Shown piece after piece: positions 1 through 11,269 of a stretch of 64,000 bases of DNA; the first letter of the stretch is position 1, and every line of letters starts with the position of its first letter. The stretch comes from Petaurus breviceps papuanus (Eukaryota; Chordata; Mammalia; Diprotodontia; Petauridae): NCBI GenBank assembly GCA_028583685.1, contig JAMXIF010000058.1, forward strand, positions 10,341,401 to 10,405,400, read 5' to 3'. Below the pieces are notes generated by a model that worked only from the letters and a program-made list of their open reading frames with translations, made no database searches and had not been told where the DNA came from. A program made the translations under genes and the position numbers.

Positions 1-108
1 TGCTGTCAATGTTCATTAAAATAAGCCCTCCCCTGAAAATAAGCCCTCTGGTGTTTTTTCTGTCCCCAAAAAATAAGACAGTGTCTTATTATCGGGGAAA
101 CACAGTAT
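1..108. mobile_element. Old DNA-transposon-like repeat, cut by window edge
   Basis: The text carries the paired phrases 'aataagccctc' (twice) and 'gtcttattatcggggaaaca', a combination I associate with an old non-autonomous cut-and-paste DNA transposon. Only the right end is inside the window, so terminal repeats and target duplication cannot be checked. The family name is not assigned. Confidence 0.4.
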
Positions 109-1095
109 CTCCAAGTAGAGACAGAAAGGATTTATTTAATTATTTCTTCTTGCAAGAAGGGCGGTTTCGCTACTAGAGGTAGTCTAGTAGGAAAGGCAAA
201 ATACAAAACGCAAAGCTTGGTTACATACCCAAAAGACCATCCCTTCCCCCCCCCCCCCCTAGCCTTGTTCTGTCCTGTTCTCATTAATTAGGAACTAAGG
301 TGCACAATCTTAACCAATAAAATTTGTTTGCCGTTGCAGGTGAAATGTCAGTAATGTCAAAAAGCAGAAGGTACATGTCTAGCAGACATGAAAACAGACG
401 AATTAGGTCATCAGTATCAACTTAGATATGAAAACAGAAGATAAATGTTCTAACAATATCAATATAGATGAAAGCATATAATATTTTATGAATCATGGGG
501 ATTTTAGGACATGGTGACTTGCCTGGAGTTCCGCAACAGGATTTCCAATTTTATATTTATACAGGTCAGATGGTAGTCAGTGGAAACAAGTCTGGGACAT
601 TCAGGCCTGTGGTTAAATTTGCAGGGTCTGTGTTTTCCCCTCCTACACTTAGCTAAGCTTAGCAAAAACTTCAACTTATGACCAGGGAAGCAAGGCAAGG
701 CCTGGGCTGCCAGCTCAGGCTGCTAAGTCTTTGGTACTTTATTACAATTCTGTTCAGATTTCTGGAATTGTTACCTGAGAAGTTTTCACTTTTATTCCAT
801 TTCCTTCCTTCCTTCCTTCCTTCCTTCCTCCTTTCTTTCCTTCTTTCTTTATTTTTTTCTTTTCCCTCCCCTCTTCTTCCTTCCCTGCTCTTCCTTTCCC
901 TCTGTCCACATAGGGTATCAAACCCTTACCTAGAGGCACTCTGCCCAAAGGAATGTAAATGTTGCAAGATATCTTGGGGTTTAAGGCCTAGATTGTTTTC
1001 TTAAGGACCAAGCCTTAAACCCAAATCACTCCAACTCCCTTAGATTGACCAACAGTAGGACCCAGACCAAATCCCACTTGGTCTTTGTTTGGGTC
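109..1095. other. Unassigned, no gene; poly-C and TTCC tracts
   Basis: I see no gene. The stretch holds a run of 14 C at 246-259 and a pyrimidine-rich (TTCC)n tract at about 803-900, which alone produces the open frames here. Minus-strand AATAAA-like and TATA-like words near 130 and 550 would fit an old LTR, but I cannot set its ends. Confidence 0.5.
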
Positions 1096-1099
1096 CCAT

Positions 1100-1500
1100 C
1101 AGGGCCCAAACAATGAGTGTAATTAGCAATTGTTTCTATTTTGACCAGAAACCCTGAGGGTCTTCCCCTTCTAGAATGACTTTTTTTAACTAGGTAAAAT
1201 AGGCCATTCTCTGCCGCTTTTCTTGCCTAGTCTTAATCACTGAATAGGCATCAGCTCAGTCAAATCCAGACACTTGTTAAAGACCTTAGCTTAAAAAGGC
1301 CAAGGTCTCCCACTGCATCAAGGGCCATCTCCAGTCGACCTCATCTATATCTTGCCACTGGACCAGGATGGCTCTGAAAGAGAAAGTGAGGCTGGTGACT
1401 TTGCTCAGCTGTCCCTCACTTAAATCCAATTCACTTGTATGTCATGACATCACCTCCCTGATGTCATTGTCTTCTTCAAGAATAAAGAACAAGCAACAAC
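1100..1500 (-). mobile_element. Marsupial interspersed repeat, minus copy
   Basis: Read on the minus strand this matches, in the same order, the repeat at 5026-5440: a segment about a gap in 'gatgtcatgacatac', an 'aattggatttaagtgaggga' segment, and a gccagtggcaaga-type segment. This copy runs further and ends with text about a purine-rich 'gagaatggcctattttacct'. I know the repeat from marsupial DNA but cannot give its database name. Confidence 0.55.
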
Positions 1501-2520
1501 CTCTGTCTCCAGTGTAGGCTAAGATTTTCAACTTTGTATAATCCACTTAATTCTTTGATTACTTTCCTCAACCAGTCTGAAAGTTTGGGGGGGCTACTCT
1601 ATTGTCATTTCAGGGAATCTTGAAGGATTTCTTGTGATACCTTCATCTTCCTTGGGAGATTTTCATTCAGCTTCCCTTTGTTGCAAGGTACTTGTCCTTT
1701 GAGTTTACTCTCTTCAAATTTTGATTCATTTCTTCTTAGCTGCCTCGTGGCAATGAATGTAGAATCAGCAATCAAGAATCAGAGAAAAGTTCCATGTGAT
1801 TCACCGGCTGTTCTGGGGACAAGAGCAAAATGGCCTGTTTAGCCCTCATTACTTTTCAATAACACACAAGATTCTATCCTTATGTACCACTTTTGACATA
1901 AGATATGATGAAAGTTGACTTCTCTGAAGTATCAAGGTCTCCCGCTTCAAAAAAGGGAATACCCTGACAGGACAAAAAGGACAGTAAATGGGTTATTTTC
2001 TGCTTGTTGGCTCAAATTCAGAAGAAATTGTGTGTTCTTTTTAAACAATGAGTTAATGTTAAAATAATAAAAGAACAAAGCACTTCAACTGGAATCATGT
2101 CTCCCCAGATATCCATTTCTTTGCTAGTCATTTTAATACATGATTCATTCATTCCAAGCAAAGAAAATTAAGGTACATTCTCTGGAGAGTTTAGTTTATG
2201 CTGAATTAAAATTAAACAGCATGTTATTAGTTATATAAGGCAACTTTCAAAAGGATATTGAAATAGTTTGTTTCTCCTATACTCTCTCCCAAAACCTCTA
2301 TGAAATTTTACAGCTGTTTTTTCCTCTAAAAATTAAGTAATATACTCCCAAGTATGTGACTCATAAAATAGATATCCTTTAATGTAGTCAATAAAATAAA
2401 AAATGAGATTTTGTGACTTGGTATTTGATTTTAGAAATACAATAGGACTCCAGGATGATACTTCCTATCCTTACACTCTGAATGTACTGAGTCTGTAGAA
2501 TATGCTGATCTGGTTGCTGA
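1501..2520. other. Unassigned AT-rich stretch
   Basis: I see no gene or clear repeat family apart from the 136-base unit at 1709-1844, listed separately. AT-rich text with many in-frame stops in all frames. Confidence 0.5.
1709..1844 (+). repeat. Short unit, copy 1 of 2
   Basis: The segment from 'ctcttcaaattttgattcat' to 'caaaatggcctgtttagccc' recurs at 6752-6877 in the same orientation, with scattered substitutions and a divergent part near the right end. I do not recognise the family. The second copy has sharp edges inside another repeat, so the unit behaves like a mobile or rearranged piece. Confidence 0.6.
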
Positions 2521-2990
2521 GAAGTAATGATTGCTAGCTCCGCCAGCTCCACCCAGTCCATTTCAAACTTGCTCAAAGGTGATTTGAAGAGACCGGTGAG
2601 GTGGTTGGGTTTGATAGTAGTAGCTCTGCAAGGGAGCGAAGAGCAACTTGAGAGGCCTGGCAGGGTTCAGATAGCACCCCGCCTTACACAGTATGAATCA
2701 CCGGTTACGCACGTACTCCCTAACCATATATCTCCGGGCCGTAAGCACTCCCTGCATGTGTCCTTCCATGAATCCTTCTCAGTTACATGTGTTCCCAGCA
2801 TAGTTCTCTTCTCCCACAGGTAGATGTCATAATTTGGGGGAAGACTCTGCCTTGTTATTTATTTTGCTGTTGCTGTTTAATTAAATGTCTTGGCTTGGAG
2901 TAATATATCCTTTGCTGGACTGGTAAAATATACCTACCAGTAGGGGTTTGGGAGCTATGATTTTGAATGGATTCTGACCCACAATGTGAC
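2521..2990. other. Unassigned, locally CpG-richer stretch
   Basis: An open frame of 98 codons lies on the plus strand at 2527-2823, but its translation shows no domain I recognise. The stretch holds more CpG (accggt, ggagcgaag, ccggttacgcacgta, ctccgggccg) than its AT-rich surroundings. It could be a younger or formerly unmethylated insert such as part of an LTR element. I cannot show coding potential. Confidence 0.35.
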
Positions 2991-3064
2991 ATGCCTCACA
3001 CCTGGGGAAGTTTCCAGGATGCCTCCATGGAGGGAGAGGGAAGGTTTCTATATGCTTCAGGGAA

Positions 3065-3215
3065 AATCATGCTCCTGTGGCAATAAGAGTGTAGTGGAAG
3101 AGCACTGAATTTAGGGTCATAAATCCCAGGGTTCAAATCCTGCTCCTGCCAATAACTAACTGTGTGACCACGGGCAACCTCAGTTTCCACATCTGTAAAA
3201 TTAAAGCTTTCCTCA
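3065..3215 (+). mobile_element. MIR SINE
   Basis: The order 'gtggaagagcactga', 'gggttcaaatcctgctcctg', 'ctgtgtgacc' and 'cagtttcca.atctgtaaaat' is the MIR core and flanks on the plus strand. Confidence 0.8.
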
Positions 3216-3379
3216 GCATGTTATCCATTCACTCTAAATTCTCTTCAAGCTTCAATAATCTATGGAACATAACCACTCACAATAAAAGTCTGATGTTAAC
3301 CTTTAAGTCAGACATCATACAAGCATCATAAAAGGATCTACAAGCTATTCATAGGGATCTGTTTTTCTACCACCTTAAA

Positions 3380-3665
3380 ACTTCTCCCTGCCTCCTCCTC
3401 CCTCTGTCTTTCCAACTCCCAGTTCCTGCCCCCAAGTCTAAGAAAGCCACTAAGCTGAGACTGTAGATAGCAGTCTCACACCTACCTCACTAGGTACCTA
3501 TCCTTGGTAGTCTCCTGGCCCTATCCCTCCTTTCAGTTTCCTTTTGTCTGTCATCTTCCCCCATTAGAGTGTAGGCTCTTGAGGGCAAGGCCTCTCTTCC
3601 CTTTTTTCTTTTTTTCTATCCCTAGTACTTAACATAGGGCCTGGCCCATTAATAAATGTTTAGTG
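3380..3665 (+). mobile_element. L2 3' end
   Basis: The 3' untranslated end of L2 is recognisable by 'gtaggctcttgagggcaagg', 'ctagtacttaacatagggcc' and the terminal 'taataaatgtttagtgaatg'. The part before 3530 is weaker. Confidence 0.7.
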
Positions 3666-3770
3666 AATGGAACTGAAATCCCAACTCTGACATGTTGGCT
3701 ATGTGACCCTGGGCAAGTCACTTAACCTCTTAGAATCTCTGGCAACTTTCTACATCTGGCATTAACTACA
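3666..3770 (+). mobile_element. MIR fragment
   Basis: 'ctatgtgaccctgggcaagt' followed by 'cacttaacctctta' is the MIR core region. Confidence 0.65.
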
Positions 3771-4430
3771 TTTGCATTCGTTGAGGGAGTCCCCTCCCTA
3801 GAAGTCCCCAATATCAATGAAAGCACAGGTTCAGAACCTTCTTCTCCCTCTCAAAAAATGGAGAGGACTCAGAAGTAGATCAGAGTGCTGAGTTCCTCCT
3901 ACACTAGGAACAAGCCAGAAGGGTTTGTTTATAGGGCAGCATTTGGGCACAGCAAAGCAAAGTGGCATTTATAGTACCATTTTGTGGCTTACAAATATCC
4001 CTAGCCTTGCCCCTTTCAAATAAGGAAACCAAGGTGCAGATAGATGATGGAAAGCAATTTGCCCATAGCCAGGACCCAAACCCTGAGTTCAAATTCAGGG
4101 CTCTTTGTGCTTTCCCGTGTTTCATCTTTGTTTTCCCTTTGTTTGAATGAGTACATCATTCTCTAGACCTGCATCACATATGAATATGTACCCAGAATCA
4201 ACCAAGAAAAGGAACATGGGTCCAGAGACATAGAAGTTAAATCATAATAGACTCTGCTCAAGTCAAAATCATAATCAAAATTAAATCCATGACTCCCCTT
4301 TGCCCTGCTCTGCATTGGCACAATGCAATGATAAAATGCCATTATTATGACCTCAGTGTCTCTCACTCAGATTACTACATCAGGTTCCTTACTGGTCTCT
4401 CTGACTCCAATCTGTAACCCTCTAATTAGT
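3771..4430. other. Mostly unassigned, with a minus-strand MIR-like piece
   Basis: A minus-strand MIR3/MIR-like fragment is visible at about 3960-4110 ('aataaggaaaccaaggtgca', 'aatttgcccatagcc', 'gagttcaaattcagggctct'). I see nothing else that can be assigned and no gene. Confidence 0.5.
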
Positions 4431-5025
4431 CTTACAGACTTCTTTAAAAAATGTATGTGTATATATGTATATGTATGTGAATATATGTGTATATGTGTAT
4501 GTGTGTGTATATATGTATTATTGATAGATTTTGTTTTTATATCACCTAAATTTTCCCATAGCCTTCCCCTCCCCTCTCCAAGATAGACATCCCTTATAAC
4601 AAAAAATTAGTTCTACACATTTCTGATAGATTCAGCTTATTCATGCAAAGTTCCAAATTCATGGCCCCCAAATCTTTTAATGGCTCCCCACTGCTAACTA
4701 AATAAAATCCAGACTTCATGGCCTGGCATTCAAGGTCCTCAGCAGTTGGATCTAAGCCACCTTTCTTGTCTTAAGCCTTGTCTTAAACTACTTTCCTTGG
4801 AATTCCCAACAATCTAGCCAAAGTGAACACATTTTGCACTCTCCCTATTCCATGCAATTATGCTATGCCAGGAATAGTCTCTCTGTTCCAATCTTTCCCC
4901 ATTGAAATCTTAATGGTCTTTCAAGGCCTAGATCATGAATTTATTTCTGATCCTCCTTCATTACACTCCTACTTTGGGTCCCCAGGCTTCCAATCTGAGT
5001 TGATCCCTCACTTCCCTGAACTCTC
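4431..5025 (+). mobile_element. L2 fragment with internal TATG microsatellite
   Basis: L2 3'-region text such as 'ggctccccactgctaac', 'catggcctggcattcaaggt' and 'ttccaatctttcccc' runs on the plus strand. A (TATG/TG)n run occupies about 4449-4517. The L2 text appears to resume near 5588 after the repeat that starts at 5026. Confidence 0.7.
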
Positions 5026-5587
5026 ACGTTGTTGTTGTTGGCATTTTGTTTTCAAAGAGGACCAATGGCATCATATGTTGGAGTAAAATAGTGGATAATG
5101 GGTGATGTCTTGACTTGCACATGAATTGAATTGAAGTGAGGCAGAGTTACACAAAGTCATCAGCCTTACTCTATCTTCCAGAGTCATTGAAGTCCACTGG
5201 CAAGATAAAAGCCAGGGCAATGGCCCTGGATACACTGGATGTCCTGGGCATCTCTGATGTCTGACCAAGCTCTTGGCTTTAGACCAGGCTCTAAGCACTC
5301 CACAGCACCTACTTCAGTCACCTTCATGGACATTGGAACAAGCTGTTCTCATGCCCATTCCACTAGGGAAAGTCTTCACGTTTTGGGGGCAGATATTCTC
5401 CTATCTCTCCAACAGGTTTGAGGCCTGTCAGTTACCTTCAACCTGGTTTAATCCATCTGTCTAAATGGTTTTACCAGGGTGAGGCTGTTGTGCATGCTAC
5501 AGCTTCTTGGAGGCACCAAAGGTGGCCGAGCAGCTCTGAGAAGGGCTTGGCGAGAGCCCACACAGGAGGTGCTGGTCCTCCCTGAAC
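5026..5587 (+). mobile_element. Marsupial interspersed repeat, plus copy
   Basis: The head 'gttgttgttgttggcatttt', then 'caaagaggaccaatggcatc', 'gaattgaagtgaggcagagt' and a 'ccactggcaagataaaagcc' segment match the minus copy at 1100-1500. It sits inside L2 text, which resumes on the right, so it inserted after the L2. The right boundary is approximate. Confidence 0.55.
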
Positions 5588-5795
5588 ACCCCATACACTT
5601 CTCACGACTCCTGGGCTCTCATAACACTTTCTTTGTACTTCTCATCCACATTTCATGTGCTTGTGTAACTGTCTTCTCTGCCCTGCTCTTTGCATGTCAA
5701 GGGTAGTGTTTTATTTCTTTTTACCTCTTTCTTAGCAGCAAGAATAATAGCTTATACATGATATTCACTCATTAAATATTTGTTCAATTGAATTT
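5588..5795 (+). mobile_element. L2 3' end, continuation
   Basis: 'ctcataacactttctttgta', 'ctgccctgctctttgcatgt' and a terminal 'attcactcattaaatatttg' are the closing part of L2, continuing the fragment that stops at 5025. Confidence 0.55.
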
Positions 5796-6290
5796 ATTGA
5801 CTCATAAAATCTCAGAGTTGAAAGGGGTCTCAGAGGTTAGTTACCTAGTTCATTCTCTGCTTGTATTTAATTGAAGTGAATTGATTTCATGATTGTTCAT
5901 ATTGGTTAGGTTTTTAGGTTATCTTTGTAATATCATACCCCCCAAAAGTTATAGAAACAAATTAATAGGACAAACAAGCTTTTACAGTGAATGTTTGAAC
6001 AACATAAAGCTACTGGCTTAAAGACACTAGAGTCAAAAATTTAATGTTAATCACAAGCCATTCATCTATTACCCAATGTAGGCCCACTAAGGATCTGTAC
6101 TAGTCCCCTCATATAATCATAAATTTTATTTTTATGATTTTAAGATCTGAGTTACTCTAATTTCTTCTGGTAGCAAGGAGTAGTTGAATATAAGTTCCTT
6201 AAGGATAGGAATGGTCAGTTTTGCTTTGTATGCCCAGATCTTGGTATGGTGCCTTACAAATAGTAGGTGCCTTAAAAATATTCAATTGCT
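5796..6290 (+). other. L3-like start, unassigned middle, L2 tail
   Basis: 'aaaatctcagagttgaaagg' at about 5805 resembles the L3/CR1 3' region. An L2-type tail ('taagttccttaaggatagga', 'tagtaggtgccttaaaaata') closes the stretch at about 6180-6290. I see nothing between them. Confidence 0.45.
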
Positions 6291-6462
6291 TCTTTACAAC
6301 ATGACTAATGTGGAAATATGTTTAATACATGTTTAGCCTATACCAGATTGCATGCCATCTTGGGGAGGGGGGAGGAGAGGAAGAGGGAAACATTTGAAAC
6401 CCAAAATCTCATATAAGTGAATGTTGAAAATTAAAAATAAAAAAATTTTTAAAAATAAAAAT
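6291..6462 (+). mobile_element. L1 3' end
   Basis: 'catgactaatgtggaaatat', 'agattgcatgccatcttggg' and 'gtgaatgttgaaaattaaaa' match the 3' ends of the L1 copies at 22.6 kb. A run of A and AAAT ends it. Confidence 0.75.
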
Positions 6463-6720
6463 ATTGATTTGACCTGAATTGAAAGGAAGCATTCTTAGAT
6501 TTCTGAAATCTATTTAGGGAAAACAAACTCTGGCAGGTCTCACCAACCCGGAAGGGCTTCAAATATAAGCCTTCATGTCTATTGCCTGAGGACCAGCCCA
6601 TTAAGTTTGGAGATGCCCATCACCAGACTGGCCATAGAATGGTGAGTCCTTTAGTCAGACCAACTCTTGAAAATCTCCTAGTAAATTATGGAGGAATTGT
6701 GATGTATGTCAATGAACAGA

Positions 6721-7150
6721 ATCAGTCAGTCAATAAGCCTTTATTAAGTACCTCTTCAAACTTTGATTCATTTTTTTCTTAGCTATTTCGTGGCAGTGAA
6801 TATAGAACCAGCAATCAAAAATTAGGGAAAAGTCTGCTGCCATTGCAGGGGAAAACAGCAAAATGGCCTGTTTAGTCCATGTGCCAGAAACTGTGCTAAG
6901 CAATAGAGAGACAAAGAAAGGAAAAAAATACTCTTTCCTCTTCAGTCTAATAGACGAGAGAACATGCAAACAGCTATGTACAAACAAGTTGTATCCAGGA
7001 TAAACTGGAGATAATCAATGCAGGGAAGGCATTAATAATTAAGGAGGACTGAGAAAAGTTCCTTTGGGAAGATGGGATTTTAGCTGAGACCTAAAGGAAT
7101 CCAGGAGCTGGAGATTAGGAAGGAGAGAATTTCAGGCATACAGGACAGCC
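6721..7150 (+). mobile_element. Long ancient repeat (head), with a 126-base insert
   Basis: The old mammalian repeat that opens with 'taagcctttattaagtacc' and continues 'gccagaaactgtgctaagc', 'aacatgcaaacagctatgta' and 'gggattttagctgagaccta'. The same text recurs at 49785-50120 and 63430-64000. Bases 6752-6877 interrupt it and match 1709-1844. I do not know its database name. Confidence 0.55.
6752..6877 (+). repeat. Short unit, copy 2 of 2
   Basis: Second copy of the 1709-1844 unit, lying inside the head of another repeat. Compared with the usual text of the host repeat about five bases appear to be missing at the junction, and I see no target-site duplication. Confidence 0.6.
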
Positions 7151-7584
7151 TGTGAAATGTACAGGTCATTTTCAGTATCATCCTTGAAGTAATAATATTT
7201 GTAAAGTATTCCCTAACTAAACTATGTATACTTATCAATGCAGTACAGTGGCATTTCTTTGTAAATAGCTTACAATCGGTGGAACCATCCCTAATTAATA
7301 TGAATTGGTTAGTTTCAATATATTTTACTCTTAACAACACTGGTTGCCATGAAGAAGGCAATTAAACATTGTGGAAAGATTATAGGGATTTGATCACAAG
7401 GCAGCTTTGAAGACACTGTATAAATCCAATACCCCATACCACCTTATTTCTAGCTCTCTCCAAGCCCTATGTTTTTAACGTTTCTGATCATCTCTTTCTC
7501 ACTCCAAACTGCTGACAATATTAAGAGGAGAAAAAAATGGAAGGGGGTTGGAGGATGGCATGAAGTAGAGAATTATGAAGGGTT
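7151..7584. other. Unassigned
   Basis: I see no gene and no repeat family I can name. Confidence 0.5.
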
Positions 7585-8430
7585 AGTCCAGTATGGCAGA
7601 TAAATGTTTTAGAATTGCACCAGAAAGACTTCAGTTAACTTTTTTTCTCTAGCAGTTACTAGCTGTGTAACTATGAACAAATACCTTTAACTTTCTTTGC
7701 CTCCATTTCCTTATCTGTAAAATGGGCATAACAACGCTGTATCAGCAAGTACCCCAGCATCCCCAGGGTGGCTGCCAACACAGGTTCTTGGATCTGCTTT
7801 GATAAAGGAAAGCAACTCAAAATGGGTTAACAAGCTTACTTTAGTCAGTCAAATATGTATCGTTTACCCAGTTCAGGGGGAAAAGGTCAGCACCCTGAAC
7901 TTCCGAGTATACAGACAGAATTATCAAGACAGAGAAACAGACCAAGTAGACAGATTTCCAAACTGTCCAACCATTAATCCATACCAAATCAACATCTGGG
8001 TTTTTCAAAGCCGGAGGGCTATCAATGGAATGGCTTCCCAGAGTCTCATCTGATCAAATCACAGAACACTTCTCAAAGTGAGCCCCAAAGCAAAGCCTCA
8101 CATCAGGGATTATATAGCCTTCTCCTGGGTCAGAGAATGCAACCACCCTCTTGACCCACTGCCCAATCACACAACATCAAGGTGTGGGTGTTCCTGAAAA
8201 CCAAGCCTCCTGACACAGGCTCCATGTTACCACATTCAGCCTATTAGGAAGCAGAGTATATTTTCAAATCAAGGAAGATTCTCAGAGTCTCTTAAGCCTA
8301 TCAAAGGGCCTAAGGCCAGGGAAGATCTTTAAATTTGCATTTCCATTACAAACACCAGTAGTATCTACTTCTTAGGACTGTTATGAAGATCAAATAAGTT
8401 AATTTACATAAAACACTTATAGCATTATAT
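7585..8430 (+). mobile_element. MIR/THER-type SINE split by a solo LTR
   Basis: 'tagcagttactagctgtgta' and 'ttccttatctgtaaaatggg' are SINE core text up to 7737. The closing part ('ggactgttatgaagatcaaa', 'aaaacacttatagcatta') resumes at 8351, after the LTR. Confidence 0.7.
7738..8350 (-). mobile_element. Solo LTR fossil (endogenous retrovirus-like), minus strand
   Basis: A 613-base block with LTR termini (tg...ca on the plus strand), flanked by a 5-base target duplication (aacgc at 7733-7737, aacac at 8351-8355) inside a SINE. A TATA-like box is present on the minus strand near 8109-8116. No internal retroviral sequence adjoins it, so it is a recombined solo LTR. A relative lies at 46367-46923. 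The clear divergence between the two suggests an old family. It is a fossil with no coding capacity. Confidence 0.75.
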
Positions 8431-8652
8431 AAATATTGTTGCCGTTCGGTTGTTTCAGTCATGTTCAACTCTTCCTGACCCCATTTGGGGTTTTCTTGGC
8501 AGAGATACTGGAGTGGTTTGCTATTTCCTTCTCCAGCTCCTTTTACAGGTGAGGAACCTGAGGCAAAGAGGGTTAAGTGACTTGCCCAGGGTCACACAGC
8601 TAGTAATGCTTGAGTCCAAATTTGAACTCATGAGGATTCGTGGAGAACAGTA
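8431..8652 (-). mobile_element. Marsupial CORE-SINE (MAR1-like), minus strand
   Basis: The head 'ttgttgccgttcggttgttt', then 'gaccccatttggggttttct', 'gaggaacctgaggcaaagag' and 'gggtcacacagctagtaa' is the standard marsupial SINE read from its 3' end. Subfamily not determined. Confidence 0.85.
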
Positions 8653-9202
8653 AATAGCATAAACTTTGAAGCCTTATAATAATGACTGTGTCCAAAATCT
8701 CATAGAAAAAGAAACACTAAATTGGTAATTATAAGAAAGGGAAAGAATGAGCCATGAGCTGAGCAAAAAAATTAAAATATTGGGTCAGGAGTCATTTGTT
8801 CATTCATTAAACCTTTATTAAATTGACTACAAGGTGCAAGTTTCTATAAAACATGAGGAAAAGAGATATAAAATAAATGTAGATATCTTGAAAGAAGAGA
8901 TATGAGAAGACACCGCCACCTACCCCTTTGCAGAAGTGGAAGGCCCATACACACTGTACATTACACACATTTCCAAACTTTTTTGATATAATGATCAGTT
9001 ATGCTGATTTTTCTTATTCTTTTTTTCTTCTTTTGCCTTTAAAAAAACTATTTATTATATGGGATGGCTCTCTAGTTGGAGGAAACTATGGGGATGGAAA
9101 AAAACCAAAATATATCAATAAAAACTTAATTTTTGAATGAAAATAAATGTAGAGAGTATAATTATACAGCAATAAAAACAGATAGAGATTGAGCAGAAGA
9201 GA
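8653..9202. other. Unassigned
   Basis: AT-rich text. The stretch 9040-9150 ends with L1-like A-rich text ('aatgaaaataaatgta'), but I cannot assign it firmly. No gene seen. Confidence 0.45.
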
Positions 9203-9380
9203 GGCATCATGGTATGGAGGAAAGAGCACTGAATTTGGAGTCAAAGGATCTGGGTTCAAATTCTGGGTTTACTACATACTACCTGTGTGACCTTCAATAA
9301 ATCACTTTTCCTCTCTAGACCTCAAATTCTTTAGTGGTAAAGCAATGACTCCAACTCTGATGACTTATCACAGTGTAGAG
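9203..9380 (+). mobile_element. MIR SINE
   Basis: 'ggtatggaggaaagagcact', 'ggatctgggttcaaattctg' and 'tacctgtgtgacct' are the tRNA-related and core parts of MIR. Confidence 0.8.
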
Positions 9381-9835
9381 ATGATCCTGGGTTCTCAAAG
9401 GCTGTGCCAAGGGAACACAAGCTATGACAGGTTCTATTCTAGTGGAAGGCTGAGTACAATCCTGGCTACCATGTATGTCTCCTTTACTAGGACAAGTCTA
9501 GCTAAGTACAGAGAGGCTCATCATCAGTTGCCTGGCCGCTTGGTGACAAATTCTTTGCTTTTGGCAACACATGAAACCCCTTCCACCAAGTGACTCCCTT
9601 CTATTTCTGCCATGATCATGACAGCAAAGAAGACATAGGGTGCTGCAAATCTCACAATTTTAGAATATTTATAAATATTAATTTAGTCGTGGATTATATA
9701 AATCTGAGCTCCTCATCCAATTACCAACAAGTAGCTATAACTGAATTATATCAATCTTTATTTTTTTCAATAAGTGTGAAATAAAAAATCATATTTTATC
9801 AAAATCTGTTGCATCTGGATGGAAGGATTGCTCAC
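9381..9835. other. Unassigned
   Basis: I see no gene. Two short open frames here show no family resemblance. Confidence 0.45.
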
Positions 9836-10098
9836 ATGTTCACTTGGAGAGGCAAATTAAGAAATTGAAGATTTGTTGTGGTTTTTTTCCCCCTGTATCC
9901 AAAGGCAACCAAAAACATCATTTCATGGGACTTGGTTCATCTCTAATTGTAGTGCCCATGACAAACATTTACAAAAAGACAACCATGAATGTTATTGCAG
10001 TTTATACACCAACATTTGTTGCAGAGGGTTAGGAAGTAAAAAAAAAAAAATCTATGAAGAACTCAGTAGGACCTTCCTAATTAAATCAGTATACATCT
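9836..10098 (+). mobile_element. RTE (BovB-like) endonuclease fragment
   Basis: The plus-strand reading contains NVIAVYTPTFVAE, then after a run of A, a second frame reads IYEELSRTFLIKSVYI. RTE/BovB apurinic endonucleases have a VxSVYAPT block followed shortly by an FYEEL...K(S/T)Y block, so the order and spacing fit. The two blocks are in different frames, with the shift in an A-run at about 10037-10049. It is a short broken piece of a LINE, with no host function expected. The left edge is approximate. Confidence 0.6.
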
Positions 10099-10265
10099 GA
10101 CTGATTTACTCCCTCATTGAAATCACCCTCACACCGAACTCAGTAACCAAATCCACTATTCTCTCAATTTCACTATAACCCACAAACAGAACCACTCGCC
10201 CAGCATACTCTCTAGCAGAGTGCTTGACTAGCAGATTTTAATAAATGCTTTTTCATTCATTCATT
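10099..10265 (+). mobile_element. L2-like tail
   Basis: 'agcagagtgcttgactagca' and the end 'aataaatgctttttcattca' resemble the L2 3' terminus with a (TTCA)n tail. Confidence 0.5.
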
Positions 10266-10734
10266 CATTACCTAGATAACTGCCTTTAAGTCCTGTCTCT
10301 CCCTCCAAATCAATCAAGACTACTTCCTGCCTCTCCTAAATATCCTTGCAGAATTATAGATACTACCTGCTTTCCTTGTAGTTCTGTGATATGTAGTGGG
10401 TTTATTTTTTCCAGATCTAAATATATGGCATGTTTTACCAATTTTGTCTTTATGTCACAATCATTTCAATGCCCTGTTCCCCTCCTCCACCAAACTTAAC
10501 CTTCTCTGGCGACAAAGAAACCAAGCAAAAATGTCTGATGTAGTGTTTGAATCTGACAAAATATGCAATATTCTGTCCTAGCAGTCTCCCACCTCTCTTC
10601 TGTGAGCAGGAGTTTTGTTATCTGTTCTCTGGGATCTTCGCTGATTTTTCAGTTGCCCAGATTTTTGGCTTCTCTTCATTTGCATTCTTATAGTTTGCAT
10701 GTTTGTTGTATTGTGTTCTTTCTGCTTATTTTGT
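10266..10734. other. Unassigned
   Basis: I see no gene and no repeat that I can name. Confidence 0.4.
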
Positions 10735-11105
10735 TCTTTATCAGGTTATACACATCTTTTCACATTTCCTCATTTACATAATTTTATTGCATATTAGTAT
10801 AATATTAATTCAATATTCACTTGAATAACATACAAATTCCTTTTTTTTCAGCCAATCTTCAATCAATGGGCACTCACTTTGTTCTAATTTTTGTGTTGCC
10901 ATAAAGAATGATGTTCTGAATATTTTGTAATATATTGGATCTTTGTTTCTGCACCTTATAATTTAAGGAATTTGTCTAGGGCACTGAGAGATTAAGTGAT
11001 CTTTTCCCCCAGAGTTATACAGACAGTGTGTGAGAGAGGTACAATTTGAGTGGTCTTCCTGACTCTAAAACCAACTCTCTATCCACTAATTTATACTAGA
11101 TGTCA
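10735..11105 (-). mobile_element. L1 fragment followed by MIR-like fragment, minus strand
   Basis: 'ttcaatcaatgggcactcac' and 'tgttgccataaagaatgatg' match the minus-strand L1 3' region seen at 27.8-27.9 kb. From about 10965 'gattaagtgatcttttcccc' and 'agacagtgtgtgagagaggt' look like a minus-strand MIR core. Confidence 0.55.
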
Positions 11106-11269
11106 CCATAAGTTACAAACCATTAAAAAAAAAAACATTCTAAAGAAAACACATATGAGGCACTGGTATCTAGCAGATAAAAGTATGAAAAAAGATTTGA
11201 ATGGTTTTTAGACATATTTAGAGGGGTATGACTGAACAGAAATATTTAGATACAAAAATGAAAAACAGC

